Source of the DNA: Alcanivorax nanhaiticus
GTDB taxonomy: Bacteria; Pseudomonadota; Gammaproteobacteria; Pseudomonadales; Alcanivoracaceae
Length of the DNA: 64,000 nt
Direction of reading: 5' to 3'
Assembly: GCF_000756665.1 (NCBI RefSeq)
Contig: NZ_ARXV01000003.1
Span: forward strand, 334,633 to 398,632
Made by a program: the position numbers and the translations under genes. Positions 42,111-51,282 of this stretch are shown here, one piece after another. How positions within the stretch are numbered: the stretch's first letter is position 1; each line of letters starts with the position of its first letter. The notes under the pieces were generated by a model. The model saw nothing but the letters and a program-made list of their open reading frames with translations, did not search any database and had not been told where the DNA came from.

Positions 42111-42470
42111 ATGAGCAACAACGTTATTGAACAGCTGAATGAGCGCTACGAGCAACTGAATTCCGAAACCCGTGCAGCAGCTGAAAAAGTCAGCAATGCC
42201 CTTCGCGGTGCCGCCAAGCGTGTTGAACAATCCAGCACTGAACTGTTTGACTCCCTGGTGAAGACTGGCGAAAAGCGTCAGAAGAAACTGGCCAAGACCG
42301 CCAAGGCCACCAGCAAAAAGGCGGCGGCAAAAGCCTCCACCCTGGATGAACTGCGCGGCAAGCTGGCTGAAGCCCTTGGCCTGCCGACCCAGAGCGACGT
42401 TGAAGCTCTGAACAAGAAACTGAACAGCCTGACCCGCAAGGTCAACAAGCTCGCCAAAGAAGCCAGCTGA
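42111..42470 (+). CDS. Phasin family protein (PHA granule-associated)
   Basis: 119-residue, Lys/Ala-rich, fully helical protein. Residues about 20-50 form an amphipathic helix (RAAAEKVSNALRGAAKRVEQ) and 55-75 are a Lys/Ala stretch. The C-terminus ALGLPTQSDVEALNKKLNSL resembles the PhaF/PhaI coiled-coil region that coats polyhydroxyalkanoate granules. A very strong AAGGAGGG 8 bp upstream of ATG 42111 predicts high expression. PHA synthase genes are not in the window. A 20-bp palindromic hairpin follows. Confidence 0.8.
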   Translation: MSNNVIEQLNERYEQLNSETRAAAEKVSNALRGAAKRVEQSSTELFDSLVKTGEKRQKKLAKTAKATSKKAAAKASTLDELRGKLAEALGLPTQSDVEALNKKLNSLTRKVNKLAKEAS

Positions 42471-42493
42471 CGTTAGCCCACAAGGATTGGCGT

Positions 42494-42513
42494 GGGGAGG
42501 GCATGCCCTCCCC
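42494..42513 (+). terminator. Hairpin after the phasin gene
   Basis: Perfect palindrome GGGGAGGGCATGCCCTCCCC, with flanking GGCG/GCC extension. There is no T-run, so it may be a stability hairpin. Confidence 0.6.
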
Positions 42514-42601
42514 GCCTTCCTGTGCTTCAGCACATCAACAGTTGACTTCATCCTCCTGCTCTCGTTAGCTACTGCTCGGGATAACAACACATCACGAGCT
42601 C

Positions 42602-43648
42602 ATGCCGCCCAGCTATACAACACTTCTTCAACAACGCACTGTCGCCCCCTTCTGGCTGGAGTTTCTGCTGGATGCAGCCTTACGCTCTGGCGTTGACCTC
42701 AGCAGCTCGCTTGTTGAACTGGGCGTCAGCAACGAAGACCTCGAAAACCCTCAGTCTCGAATTGCCATGGCAGTGGAAGACCAGCTGATTCGGCAGGCAC
42801 TCATTCACAGTAATGATCCCCTGTTTGGTCTTCATATGGGCGAGGTGATCCGTCCGCGTTTTATGGGCGAACTGGGCTATGCCAGCATGTCCAGCGCCAC
42901 CCTAAGGGATGCCATCGAGCTGATGATTCCCTTCATGAAGGTCACCACTGAATATGCGGCACTGCGCTTTGAGTGGCGGAACAATTACCTGTGGCTGATC
43001 TGGGAAAGCGACATGGAATCCCTGCCCACCTACCCCATGCGCATTGATGCGAATTTTGCCGCTGCGATCACCTTTGGACGCTGGATTCTGGGCAAGAACT
43101 ACAACCCCGAACTGATCCATCTGCGCCATCCGCCGCAGGGAGCGGAGGCAGAGTACTTACGTATCTTTGGTTGTGAGGTGGCGTTTCAGCAGTCAGAAAA
43201 TGCCATTGTGCTGAGTGACGATATACTCGATCTGCCCCTGCGTGATGCCGACCCGGAAGTGCACAAACTGGCTCGCTCGCGGATGCAGCGTGCCGTCACC
43301 CAGTATCATGCCCGTGACAACCTGCTGGATCAGGTGCGACTGGAAATCCAGAAATGTCTGCAAGATGGTGTTCCTCAACTTGAACCCATTGCCGACGAAT
43401 TGGGTGTCAAACCGTGGACCCTGCGTCGACAGCTACGCGCCGAAAACACCGACTTTTCCTCGATGCTCGAAGAGGAACGCCGCCGGCTTGCCTGTGACTG
43501 GTTACTCCACAGCGAGCGCTCAGTGAACCAGATTGCCCTTGATCTCGGCTACTCGGAGCAGAGCGCCTTCAACCGGGCGTTCAAGCGCTGGTTTGGCATG
43601 ACTCCAGTCAGCTATCGGGAACAAGGGCGCGATGCGCCAGCGCCCTAG
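42602..43648 (+). CDS. AraC-family transcriptional regulator
   Basis: 348 residues with an N-terminal arabinose-binding-type domain of the OruR/ArgR-like group (APFWLEFLLDAALRSGVDLS, DPLFGLHMGEVIRPRFMGEL). Two helix-turn-helix motifs follow at the C-terminus: LEPIADELGVKPWTLRRQL and VNQIALDLGYSEQSAFNRAF, then FKRWFGMTPVSYRE. Targets are unknown. Convergent with the flavoprotein gene; 131 bp downstream of the phasin. Confidence 0.9.
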   Translation: MPPSYTTLLQQRTVAPFWLEFLLDAALRSGVDLSSSLVELGVSNEDLENPQSRIAMAVEDQLIRQALIHSNDPLFGLHMGEVIRPRFMGELGYASMSSATLRDAIELMIPFMKVTTEYAALRFEWRNNYLWLIWESDMESLPTYPMRIDANFAAAITFGRWILGKNYNPELIHLRHPPQGAEAEYLRIFGCEVAFQQSENAIVLSDDILDLPLRDADPEVHKLARSRMQRAVTQYHARDNLLDQVRLEIQKCLQDGVPQLEPIADELGVKPWTLRRQLRAENTDFSSMLEEERRRLACDWLLHSERSVNQIALDLGYSEQSAFNRAFKRWFGMTPVSYREQGRDAPAP

Positions 43649-43649
43649 G

Positions 43650-43664
43650 GGCTCCCCAGGAGCC
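43650..43664. terminator. Small hairpin between convergent genes
   Basis: GGCTCC, loop CCA, GGAGCC. It lies in the 25-bp gap between the AraC gene and the flavoprotein gene and could end either transcript. Confidence 0.45.
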
Positions 43665-43673
43665 TCTGTTAAC

Positions 43674-44756
43674 TCAAGCCAGACGGACACTACCCCGCCA
43701 GCGACGCTTGCATTCACCCAGGGTATAACCCCGTGAGAACCCCTCCACCAGGGTCCCGCCCAGGGCACCTTTGAGCATGGGTATCGACATCGGCAGCAGG
43801 CCGTAGAATAGCGAGGACAGCTGCGCCACCTTAGTCAGCTCCTCACGCCAACCCGACAGTAATGTCAGATAACTTTCAGGCTGGTCCGACAACAGAGCCT
43901 GGGCCGCCAGCTGGCCGCTCAACACGGCCCCGTAGATCCCCTCTCCCAATAGTGTCTCGGTTGCCCCCACCGCATCCCCGACAAACAGGATACGGCCGTG
44001 CTTCAGTCTTACCTTGGGCAACCAGGTTCCTAACGGGAAGCCCGAAACGTGATGCGGCTTCACTCCCAGGCGGTCAAGACAGTATTGATCAAGTGCCTTG
44101 CGATCCGGTGCAGCCAGGCCATGCTTCCAGATATACAGGCCCACGTTGATATGATCCCCCTTGGGGAACAACCAGCCATAGCCGCCCTTGATGGCCTGGA
44201 AATCCAGCGTCATGCCCGGATACGCCTTGAGATCGGCACGATCAATGTGACCCTCAATGGCCATCGCTCCCTTCAAGGACGATTCACCCAGCAGATGGCG
44301 TACCCGACTGTTAGCACCATCAGCCGCTACCAGATATGTCGCCCGGATCGTTTCACCTTCCTTTGTGTGAACCTCTACACCACTGCCGTTCTGGCGGATC
44401 GCAGCCACCCCTTTGGTGAGCTGAAATTCTGCCCCCTGCCGCTGAGCCTGCTTTAGGCAGAACCGGTCCAGCTCACTGCGTTCGGTCATTACGCAGAAAC
44501 GCTGCGTCGATTTGAGCTGCCCTTCCGGGCCGGGGTAACGACTGACATGCAGGGTGTCTACCGTCTCCCGGATCACCGGATCGATGGAAAAGCGATAGCG
44601 GTTGAGGGTCTTCACGGTCACCCCCCCGGCGCAGGGTTTTCCCGCTCCTGCCACCCGCGATAGCATCAGCACACGGCGGCCACCCGCGGCCAGATCCCAG
44701 GCCGCAGCACTGCCCGCCTGCCCCGCCCCGATCACCACCACATCCCAGGTATTCAT
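43674..44756 (-). CDS. Geranylgeranyl-reductase-family FAD oxidoreductase
   Basis: 360 residues. FAD motif IGAGQAGSAAAWDLAAGG at the N-terminus, then RVAGAGKPCAGGVTVKTL, a pattern typical of geranylgeranyl reductases, LVAADGANSRVRHLLG, and GRILFVGDAVGATETLLGEG for the second FAD contact. It probably reduces an isoprenoid or lipid chain; the substrate is unknown. No photosynthesis or archaeal-type lipid genes are nearby. Divergent from mdh. Confidence 0.82.
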   Translation of the reverse strand: MNTWDVVVIGAGQAGSAAAWDLAAGGRRVLMLSRVAGAGKPCAGGVTVKTLNRYRFSIDPVIRETVDTLHVSRYPGPEGQLKSTQRFCVMTERSELDRFCLKQAQRQGAEFQLTKGVAAIRQNGSGVEVHTKEGETIRATYLVAADGANSRVRHLLGESSLKGAMAIEGHIDRADLKAYPGMTLDFQAIKGGYGWLFPKGDHINVGLYIWKHGLAAPDRKALDQYCLDRLGVKPHHVSGFPLGTWLPKVRLKHGRILFVGDAVGATETLLGEGIYGAVLSGQLAAQALLSDQPESYLTLLSGWREELTKVAQLSSLFYGLLPMSIPMLKGALGGTLVEGFSRGYTLGECKRRWRGSVRLA

Positions 44757-44895
44757 ATTCCTCCTTAGGAGTTCGTGCGATTACTCGCCAGCTCCTTTAT
44801 AATGCGCGCCGTTCGGACCTCTGACCCATGCAAGGCATGGTTCAGAGGTTCATCGTTTCTGCCACCTCTCCCGAATTCAAGCTAGGAGATTGTTC

Positions 44896-45876
44896 ATGAA
44901 AGCACCCGTACGCGTAGCCGTTACCGGCGCCGCTGGCCAAATCAGCTATTCCCTGCTGTTCCGCATCGCTTCCGGCGATATGCTCGGCAAAGACCAGCCC
45001 GTTATCCTGCAGCTGCTCGAAATCACCCCCGCCCTGGAAGCGCTGAAAGGCGTCATCATGGAGCTGGAAGACTGCGCATTCCCGCTGGTTGCCGGCATCT
45101 CCGGTACCGACGATGCCAACGTGGCCTTCAAGGATGCCGACTACGCGCTGCTGGTTGGTGCTCGTCCGCGTGGTCCGGGTATGGAGCGTAAAGATCTGCT
45201 GGAAGCCAACGCAGCCATCTTCTCCGCCCAGGGCAAAGCCATCAACGACAATGCCAGCAAAGACATCAAAGTCCTGGTAGTCGGTAACCCGGCCAACACT
45301 AACGCCCTGATCGCCCAGCGCAATGCGCCGGACATCAACCCGCGTCAGTTTACTGCCATGACCCGCCTTGATCACAACCGTGGCATGGCGCAGCTGGCCA
45401 CCAAACTGGGTAAAACGGTCAACGACATCAAGAAAATGACCATCTGGGGCAACCACTCCTCCACCCAGTACCCTGACCTGCACCACTGCGAAGTGGACGG
45501 CAAGGTTGCTGTGGATCAGGTTGAACAAGACTGGTACGAAGGCACCTACATTCCGGAAGTTCAGCAGCGTGGCGCGGCCATCATCAAGGCTCGTGGTGCT
45601 TCCTCTGCCGCTTCCGCAGCTAACGCTGCCGTAGATCACATGCGCTCCTGGGCGCTCGGCACTGCCGAAGGCGACTGGGTTTCCATGGGTATCTACAGCG
45701 ATGGCTCCTACGGTATTCAGGAAGGCCTGATCTACTCCTACCCCTGCACCTGCAAGGACGGCGACTGGACTATCGTTCAGGGCCTGGAAGTCAACGACTT
45801 CTCCCGTGCTCGTATGCAGGCTACCGAGCAGGAACTGGCGGAAGAGCGTGACGCTGTTTCCCACCTGCTGCCGTAA
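44896..45876 (+). CDS. mdh: Malate dehydrogenase (NAD+)
   Basis: TCA-cycle enzyme, 326 residues, of the long-type MDH shared with many proteobacteria. NAD-binding [15 protein letters not shown] is at residues about 10-24. Substrate-binding Arg lies in [27 protein letters not shown] follows, and the catalytic His is in [21 protein letters not shown] 7 bp before ATG 44896 is a strong Shine-Dalgarno. It is a single gene ended by a clear hairpin. It complements icd and glcB of this window. Confidence 0.97.
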   Translation: MKAPVRVAVTGAAGQISYSLLFRIASGDMLGKDQPVILQLLEITPALEALKGVIMELEDCAFPLVAGISGTDDANVAFKDADYALLVGARPRGPGMERKDLLEANAAIFSAQGKAINDNASKDIKVLVVGNPANTNALIAQRNAPDINPRQFTAMTRLDHNRGMAQLATKLGKTVNDIKKMTIWGNHSSTQYPDLHHCEVDGKVAVDQVEQDWYEGTYIPEVQQRGAAIIKARGASSAASAANAAVDHMRSWALGTAEGDWVSMGIYSDGSYGIQEGLIYSYPCTCKDGDWTIVQGLEVNDFSRARMQATEQELAEERDAVSHLLP

Positions 45877-45892
45877 GGCGTAGCGGTAAAAG

Positions 45893-45920
45893 AAAAGGGG
45901 CTCTTCGGAGCCCCTTTTTT
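45893..45920. terminator. Bidirectional UUCG terminator
   Basis: AAAAGGGGCTC, TTCG tetraloop, GAGCCCC then six Ts on the plus strand. The minus strand also ends in a T-rich run, so it can serve both mdh and the convergent DUF805 gene. Confidence 0.92.
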
Positions 45921-45943
45921 ATGCGTTCAGCTTGGATCAGCCA

Positions 45944-46534
45944 TCAGTAATCCGAAAATTCCATCTGCTGACCAGCTTCTGCCCGCTGCATGTAATCCTG
46001 GTACGCAGGAATCGAAATAGCCGCAACAATCCCGCCTACAAAGAACAACACCCAGAGCACCAGCATCACGGCAAACACACCCTTCACGCGACCACTGTTC
46101 GGCACCGGCGCGGGGCCGTAATCATTACCGCTGGGAGAGCCTTTCTTGAAGAGCAGCAGCAGCATCATGATGAGGTTGGCAATGGGCACCAGTAACAGTA
46201 GCGACAACCAGCCCGACGCATTGAAGTCATTCAGTCGACGGACCATGAAAATCACACTGAACACCAGTAGCGCAATAATCATTGCAAAATACAGGAATCC
46301 CAGGATAACCACTCCGCCGCCTTGCTGGGCCTGCTCCAACCCACCGGATACAGCGGCAATGATGCCCATTGCGATAGCCAGCACAGCATAAAAAATGACT
46401 GACATTACCGCGCCATAGACGAAATAGCGCATTCGGCCAATTCGACCAGACGCCGAAAACATTTTTGGATGATAGGTCTGTTCCTGTGTTGCAGCGGCAA
46501 CATCGGACACCGGAGCCTGATACGGCTGGTTCAT
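45944..46534 (-). CDS. DUF805 membrane protein with pilin-like C-terminal segment
   Basis: 196 residues. The DUF805 region (FSASGRIGRMRYFVYG, RRLNDFNASGWLSLLLL) has four predicted helices. It is followed by an extra segment VGGIVAAISIPAYQDYMQRAE near residues 167-187. That segment resembles the N-terminal helix of type IV pilins, with a hydrophobic run then IPAYQDYxxRA. No prepilin peptidase site precedes it, so it would not be processed as a pilin. The function is unknown. It shares a terminator region with mdh. Confidence 0.8.
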   Translation of the reverse strand: MNQPYQAPVSDVAAATQEQTYHPKMFSASGRIGRMRYFVYGAVMSVIFYAVLAIAMGIIAAVSGGLEQAQQGGGVVILGFLYFAMIIALLVFSVIFMVRRLNDFNASGWLSLLLLVPIANLIMMLLLLFKKGSPSGNDYGPAPVPNSGRVKGVFAVMLVLWVLFFVGGIVAAISIPAYQDYMQRAEAGQQMEFSDY

Positions 46535-46570
46535 AGATCCCCCTTAAGGATGGTGATAGAAAAAGAAAAA

Positions 46571-46978
46571 TCAGGATTGGCTACGATTGAAATCGTCCAT
46601 GGCCCGCAGCAGATCACGGCGACTGATCTGCCCGATCAGTTTGCCCTCCTCCACCACCGGTAACCGGCGACGATGATCAGCCAGGAAAATTTCAGCCGCG
46701 TCCAGAATGGAAGTCTGGCCAGATACGGTTTGCAGATCGACTGTCATATATTCAGACACCGGACCGATTCCAGTGTCGTGATAACTGGCTTCAAGCGCCC
46801 CTTTAAGGCAATCGGATTCGGAAAACATCCCCTGGAGCTCACCCGATTCATTGACCACCGGAGCACCGGAAATCTGGTTCTCAAGCAGTACCCGGATGGC
46901 TTCATGTACAGACAGGTCAGGAGAAAGCGTGATCACACGACGGCTCATGTAATCCGCCACTAACATGGATTTAAGCAT
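46571..46978 (-). CDS. Twin CBS-domain protein
   Basis: 135 residues containing just a CBS pair: VADYMSRRVITLSPDLSVHE and VSEYMTVDLQTVSGQTSILD, each followed by a xSGAPVV or RRLPVV strand. Such stand-alone Bateman modules bind adenine nucleotides and act as sensors. AAGGAAG before ATG 46978 sets the start. The effector enzyme is unknown. It lies 36 bp upstream of the DUF805 gene on the same strand. Confidence 0.88.
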   Translation of the reverse strand: MLKSMLVADYMSRRVITLSPDLSVHEAIRVLLENQISGAPVVNESGELQGMFSESDCLKGALEASYHDTGIGPVSEYMTVDLQTVSGQTSILDAAEIFLADHRRRLPVVEEGKLIGQISRRDLLRAMDDFNRSQS

Positions 46979-47280
46979 AGTTCTTCCTTGCCGATAGTGG
47001 GCCAGGCCCAACGATTCCCTTCAGCCTTTATAGCAGAAAAGCCCTGCCAAACCAGTCATCTAGGTCAACTTTCAGAAATTCGGTACGCCACAAACATTGG
47101 CCCGGAACACAAATAACGACCGGGCCCGGCCTCCAGGAACGAAATCCCATCCCTGAATGACGCCAAACCTGCACCAAAGTACCATTCTGACCGACGGTGA
47201 TGGAAACAAAAAAAGATGAAGTGCTAATTTATTGCTATAAATAACTACTTGATCGACAACTTATATGGGAAGGGATACCG

Positions 47281-47496
47281 ATGACCTGTCGTGAAGACGA
47301 TCAGAATGAACGTACTTGGTTCCGAAGCGACCGCTTCTTTAATGAGGGGCCCAACTGGTATTTTTCCACCCGGGAAAACACAATAGAAGGCCCCTACCCG
47401 AACCGGGAAGAAGCCGAGAGCGGCTTGATGATGTATCTGCGGGACATGAAGGCCATGGAGAACTACGGTTTGAAACCCGCAAGAATGCCGGACTGA
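47281..47496 (+). CDS. Small conserved protein (DUF6316-like)
   Basis: 71 residues, charged and Tyr/Trp-rich, with RSDRFFNEGPNWYFSTREN and GPYPNREEAESGLMMYL. This looks like a small domain fold of the kind found in Pseudomonadales (DUF6316-like, hedged). GGGAAGGG lies 6 bp upstream of the ATG. No signal peptide. Convergent with rraA. The function is unknown. Confidence 0.7.
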   Translation: MTCREDDQNERTWFRSDRFFNEGPNWYFSTRENTIEGPYPNREEAESGLMMYLRDMKAMENYGLKPARMPD

Positions 47497-47525
47497 ATCC
47501 CTGCGGGTTTAGGCCACGCTCAACG

Positions 47526-48008
47526 CTATAGCAGGGCTTTGGGCGCCGTAATAATGCCATTGTTATCCGCATAAACGTATTCGCCGGGGCGGAATACCAC
47601 ACCACCAAATTCAATATCGATATTGAGTTGCCCTTCGTCCCGGCGCACTGACTTGATCGGCACGCAGCCCAGTGTAACAACACCGATATCCAGCTGAGCC
47701 AGAGCATCCACATCACGGCATGCACCGTAAATAATAACGCCCTCCCAACCATTCTTAACCGCATTTTCAGCAATCATATCGCCAATCAGTGCATTGCGTA
47801 GACTGCCACCACCATCCACAACCAACACTTTGCCTTTGCCCTCTGTGCCAAGGTGCTCTTTCACTCGGCTGTTATCTTCAAAGCATTTCACGGTCACAAT
47901 TTCACCGCCAAAGGCACTACGACCGCCGTAGCTAAACCAGTTAAAGCCGGTTACCACTGACACGATATCTGCATTGTCATCGCAGAGATCACAGGTCACG
48001 AAAGACAT
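47526..48008 (-). CDS. rraA: Ribonuclease E activity regulator RraA
   Basis: Trimeric protein of the RraA/HMG-aldolase-like family. At 160 residues it matches E. coli RraA (161). Family features are [33 protein letters not shown] and the conserved [17 protein letters not shown]. In E. coli it binds and inhibits RNase E. Some homologues act as 4-hydroxy-4-methyl-2-oxoglutarate aldolases, so an enzymatic role is not excluded. Its upstream region is an intergenic insertion element. Confidence 0.92.
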   Translation of the reverse strand: MSFVTCDLCDDNADIVSVVTGFNWFSYGGRSAFGGEIVTVKCFEDNSRVKEHLGTEGKGKVLVVDGGGSLRNALIGDMIAENAVKNGWEGVIIYGACRDVDALAQLDIGVVTLGCVPIKSVRRDEGQLNIDIEFGGVVFRPGEYVYADNNGIITAPKALL

Positions 48009-48049
48009 ATTGACTCCTTGCTTTGATCCACCCGCAGCACTGCGGTCTA

Positions 48050-48320
48050 TTAGGGCCTGTTAACACTACCAAAATAGCACCTGCTGAATGCATTTTTTCG
48101 TCCAGTAGTGTCAGCCGATGTGCAATGTAGTCATTCTACATAAACAGCGAATGGCGCTGCTGGGCGGAAAAAGGGATCAGCCCTCCGGGTTGAGCCCCAA
48201 AAGCCGACACTCGTCGTTATTCGTCATTCATTTGGAGAAACCAGACATCATTCCTCATGCCTAGATTGGCGGCTTTTGGGACTCAACAGGTACCATTTTG
48301 GTAGTGTTAACAGGCCCTAA
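48050..48320. mobile_element. MITE-like element with 26-bp perfect terminal inverted repeats
   Basis: Positions 48050-48075 and 48295-48320 are exact reverse complements (starting TTAGGGCCTGTTAACACTAC). The element is 271 bp long, has no credible gene, and carries an inner inverted repeat (48190-48208 against about 48270-48288: TTGAGCCCCAAAAGCCG and its near-complement). TA flanks GGGCC at both ends, which suits a TA target duplication as made by IS630/mariner-type transposases. No transposase is in the window. It separates rraA from the upstream NmrA-like gene. Confidence 0.8.
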
Positions 48321-49009
48321 CCGGATTTTCCCTGTCGCTCGTGCAATTTGCCCGAGTACACCAGAAAATCCCGATAACGAAGTTTGTACAGGCCAGAATC
48401 CGGCCCCTCAAGCGCCATGCCCACCATTCCTTCTGCTACCTTGCTGCCATCGACTGGCAGCCAGTGTGCATCGGTCCAGCGAGTGAGTGGCTCGATAACG
48501 CGATTGAGCAGATTTCCCCAATCCTCAGCGGTACGCTTGTCTTCACGATTGCCTCGCAACAGGGACGGCTGAACCAGCACCAGTAACGGCAACTGCAAAC
48601 GCTCCAGTGCTCGTTCCATCTGCCCTTTTACTCGTGAGTAAAAGAACGGAGAGCGGGCATTCGCATTAATGGCGGATACCACCAAAAAACGCTGCACCCC
48701 TGCCCGCTTGGCCATCTGCCCGGCCAACACCACCAAGTCATGGTCCACATGGCGAAACGCCTGCCGTGAACCGGCCTTCTTCATGGTAGAACCCAGGCAA
48801 CAGAAGACGTCGTCTACCTGAAACTGCTGCTGGCAGGCTTCCATCTGATCAAGATCCACCACCTGCCAATCCAGTTTCGGATGTGACAGGCTGGACTCAC
48901 GCCGCGAAAGCACTGTCACGCTGTCATAGGCATCATTGTCCAGCAGCTGCGCAAGACACTCCCCCCCCACCAAGCCGGTGGCGCCCAGTAACAAGGCCTT
49001 TCTTGTCAT
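48317..49009 (-). CDS. NAD(P)-binding NmrA/TIP30-like protein
   Basis: 230-residue Rossmann protein of the atypical SDR type. The dinucleotide motif is LLGATGLVGGECLAQLL at the N-terminus, with VDDVFCCLGSTMKKAGSRQAF, VVSAINANARSPFFYSRVKG with the YxxxK-like pair, and LVLVQPSLLRGNRED. Similar to human HTATIP2-type oxidoreductases. The TAG stop codon (48317-48319) lies inside the terminal inverted repeat of the adjacent element. The start overlaps the kinase stop by 4 bp (ATGA), so the two are coupled. Confidence 0.85.
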   Translation of the reverse strand: MTRKALLLGATGLVGGECLAQLLDNDAYDSVTVLSRRESSLSHPKLDWQVVDLDQMEACQQQFQVDDVFCCLGSTMKKAGSRQAFRHVDHDLVVLAGQMAKRAGVQRFLVVSAINANARSPFFYSRVKGQMERALERLQLPLLVLVQPSLLRGNREDKRTAEDWGNLLNRVIEPLTRWTDAHWLPVDGSKVAEGMVGMALEGPDSGLYKLRYRDFLVYSGKLHERQGKSG

Positions 49010-51216
49010 TCTTGTTCCTCGTTATTACTCGGTTGCTCTGGTAACCAACGGCGCAAAACCGTTTCCAGCGCATCCAGGTGTACCGGTTTAGCCAGAAAAT
49101 CATCCATTCCTGCCGCCAGACATCGAGCTTGAACGCCCTCTGCCGTATTCGCTGTGATCGCCACCACAGGAATGCGCTCAGTGCCACGGCTTTTTTCCAG
49201 TTCACGCAACTGCCGGGTAGCTTCAAAGCCATCCATTTCCGGCATCATGCAATCCATCAACACAAGATCAAAAGGCTCTTGTTCCAGCAGAGCCAATGCG
49301 GTCTCACCATTACTGACCGTCTTCACCTGATAACCCAGCTTGCTCATCATGCCTCGGGTTACCAACTGGTTAACCTCATTATCCTCCACCAGCATCAGGC
49401 GGAAACGCTTGCGACGCTGGCGCTCTTCAGGGGTCTGTAGAGGAGCATCACCCACCGGAACATGGCGCTGCAGCCCCATGATTCTAGACAACGCCAGACG
49501 GATACTGGAACGGTGTGCAGGCCGCACAAGCACCACCAGATCATGCTGATCCACCATTTTTTGAATGGCGGGCAGGCCGCGTTCTTCGATGGTCGCCATC
49601 AGGACCAGTCGCACCGGACGCAACAAGGGATCTTCGAGCACATTACGACACAGATTCAGTGCCAGCTCCGGTCTTGAACAGGTATCCACAAACAGCAGAT
49701 CAAAGTCCGTGTGTTCACGGTGCCCTGCACGCAACGCCTGCAGGGCATGGTCATACCCTTCAGCGGAGGAGCACTGGCAATCCAGTGCCTCCAGTTCCTC
49801 CTGAAGACAGGCCACGGTGCCCGCTGCAGAGCCCACAACTACCGCCTGAGCACCATCCAGTGCACGAATCAGGCTTTGTGCCTCGCGCATATCCGGCTGC
49901 ATCTGGACGGGAACGGTAAACCAGAACGTGGAGCCTTCCCCAGGCACACTCTCGGCACCGATATGTCCACCCATGGCATCCACCAGCCCTTTACAGACCA
50001 GCAGGCCGAAGCCGGTATGGTGGCTACTGTAAACGTCCTGACCGTCTTCGATAAAACGATCCAGGAACAGGTGGCGCAGGGTTTCCGGATCCATACCCGA
50101 GCCCTGATCACTGACCCTCACACGCAGCACACCACCGCTCTCACCTTCCACCGTAAAATCTACATCAAGGCGAATTTCACCGCGGTCGCTGAACTTGATC
50201 GCGTTGCTGAACAAGTTGTTGAGGATCTGCATCAGCCGCTCGCGGTCACCACGAATGCGCTTGGGCAGCATACGATCGATGACACAGGTCAACTCCAATC
50301 CACTGGTCTGCGCCATGGGGCCAAACGCCTCCAGGGCTTGCTCAATAGCATTGCGAAAATCGAAAAACTCGGAGTTCAATGTCACCCGGCCAGATAGAAT
50401 CCGGGAGTAATCCAGCACATCATCGATCAGAGTCAGCAGCAGCTTGCCACTGCGGCCTGCCACCTGCATGTAGTCCTTCTGCTCATCATTGAGCCGGGTA
50501 TCTTCCAGCAGTGACATCATGCCCATAAGGGAATTCATCGGCGTCCGTAATTCATGGGCAAGCCGGTACACCAGGCTCAGCTGAATTTCGGTGTTGGTAC
50601 GAACAGGCTGGGACGGGCCTTCGCTCTTGTTTCGACGTTCCCTCGTAACGGCATGCCAGAACGTCTCATACTGGCCCCGGTAAAGTCGGAAAAGATAAAA
50701 CGCATAGCTGCCAATAAGGATAGCGATGACCCAGTCATGCAATGCGCCGGTGACAAACAACACCAGCAGGGTCGGTAGGAACATGAGCAGAATATAGGCC
50801 TGCCGTACACGCAGACCAGCCATCCATGATGACCCCAGTGCGGTGGTCACTCCCACGTTATAGAGAAGAATGGCAAAGAAATTGAAACCGGTGCCAACGC
50901 GCCAGGCCAGCCAGGCAGGAATCAGGCCCCACAGGAGCGCATGCAGTGACAACCCGACACCAAACAACCGCCGCCAGCGAGCGGGACCCGCACCATAGAG
51001 CGCATCAAATCGGGCGAACAGCCAGAGCCGGTATGCCGTCACGGCCAATACCGCCCCTCCACCGATCAGCGCTTCCAGTTCATAACTCTGGTACACCTGC
51101 CCCCAGGCAAACACCAGCGCATAAACCAGCAGGGCCGCCAGCACTCCCATCAGGGAATTCTTGGCGGCCCCATAATCGACCTTTCGTAAAACCTTGCGAT
51201 CTTTCTTGTACGTCAC
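49006..51216 (-). CDS. Hybrid sensor histidine kinase
   Basis: 736 residues. About six membrane segments lie between residues 20 and 185. HisKA has phosphoacceptor His221 in LAHELRTPMNSLMGM. HATPase has LNNLFSNAIKFS and SDQGSGM then GFGLLVCKGLVDAMGG. A degenerate receiver-like region spans about 455-580 (its conserved Lys position reads VRP). The C-terminal receiver has LMLVEDNEVNQ and phospho-Asp655 in LVLMDCMMPEMDGFEATRQL. No HPt domain, HAMP or periplasmic sensor domain. The partner regulator is unknown. Co-transcribed with the NmrA-like gene. Confidence 0.92.
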   Translation of the reverse strand: MTYKKDRKVLRKVDYGAAKNSLMGVLAALLVYALVFAWGQVYQSYELEALIGGGAVLAVTAYRLWLFARFDALYGAGPARWRRLFGVGLSLHALLWGLIPAWLAWRVGTGFNFFAILLYNVGVTTALGSSWMAGLRVRQAYILLMFLPTLLVLFVTGALHDWVIAILIGSYAFYLFRLYRGQYETFWHAVTRERRNKSEGPSQPVRTNTEIQLSLVYRLAHELRTPMNSLMGMMSLLEDTRLNDEQKDYMQVAGRSGKLLLTLIDDVLDYSRILSGRVTLNSEFFDFRNAIEQALEAFGPMAQTSGLELTCVIDRMLPKRIRGDRERLMQILNNLFSNAIKFSDRGEIRLDVDFTVEGESGGVLRVRVSDQGSGMDPETLRHLFLDRFIEDGQDVYSSHHTGFGLLVCKGLVDAMGGHIGAESVPGEGSTFWFTVPVQMQPDMREAQSLIRALDGAQAVVVGSAAGTVACLQEELEALDCQCSSAEGYDHALQALRAGHREHTDFDLLFVDTCSRPELALNLCRNVLEDPLLRPVRLVLMATIEERGLPAIQKMVDQHDLVVLVRPAHRSSIRLALSRIMGLQRHVPVGDAPLQTPEERQRRKRFRLMLVEDNEVNQLVTRGMMSKLGYQVKTVSNGETALALLEQEPFDLVLMDCMMPEMDGFEATRQLRELEKSRGTERIPVVAITANTAEGVQARCLAAGMDDFLAKPVHLDALETVLRRWLPEQPSNNEEQE

Positions 51217-51282
51217 AGTGTCCGTTCCGTAGAACCTGTTATAGCCGTGTGGCGCTACGTTAGCACTGCTTACCCGGGCTGG

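Noticed and set aside
42602..43648. AraC gene as the regulator of the phasin or esterase
   Set aside because: It is downstream and convergent to another gene. AraC proteins bind direct repeats, whereas the upstream sites are perfect palindromes.
44842..45864. 340-codon minus-strand open frame opposite mdh
   Set aside because: Antisense shadow; mdh has all catalytic motifs, a strong ribosome site and a terminator.
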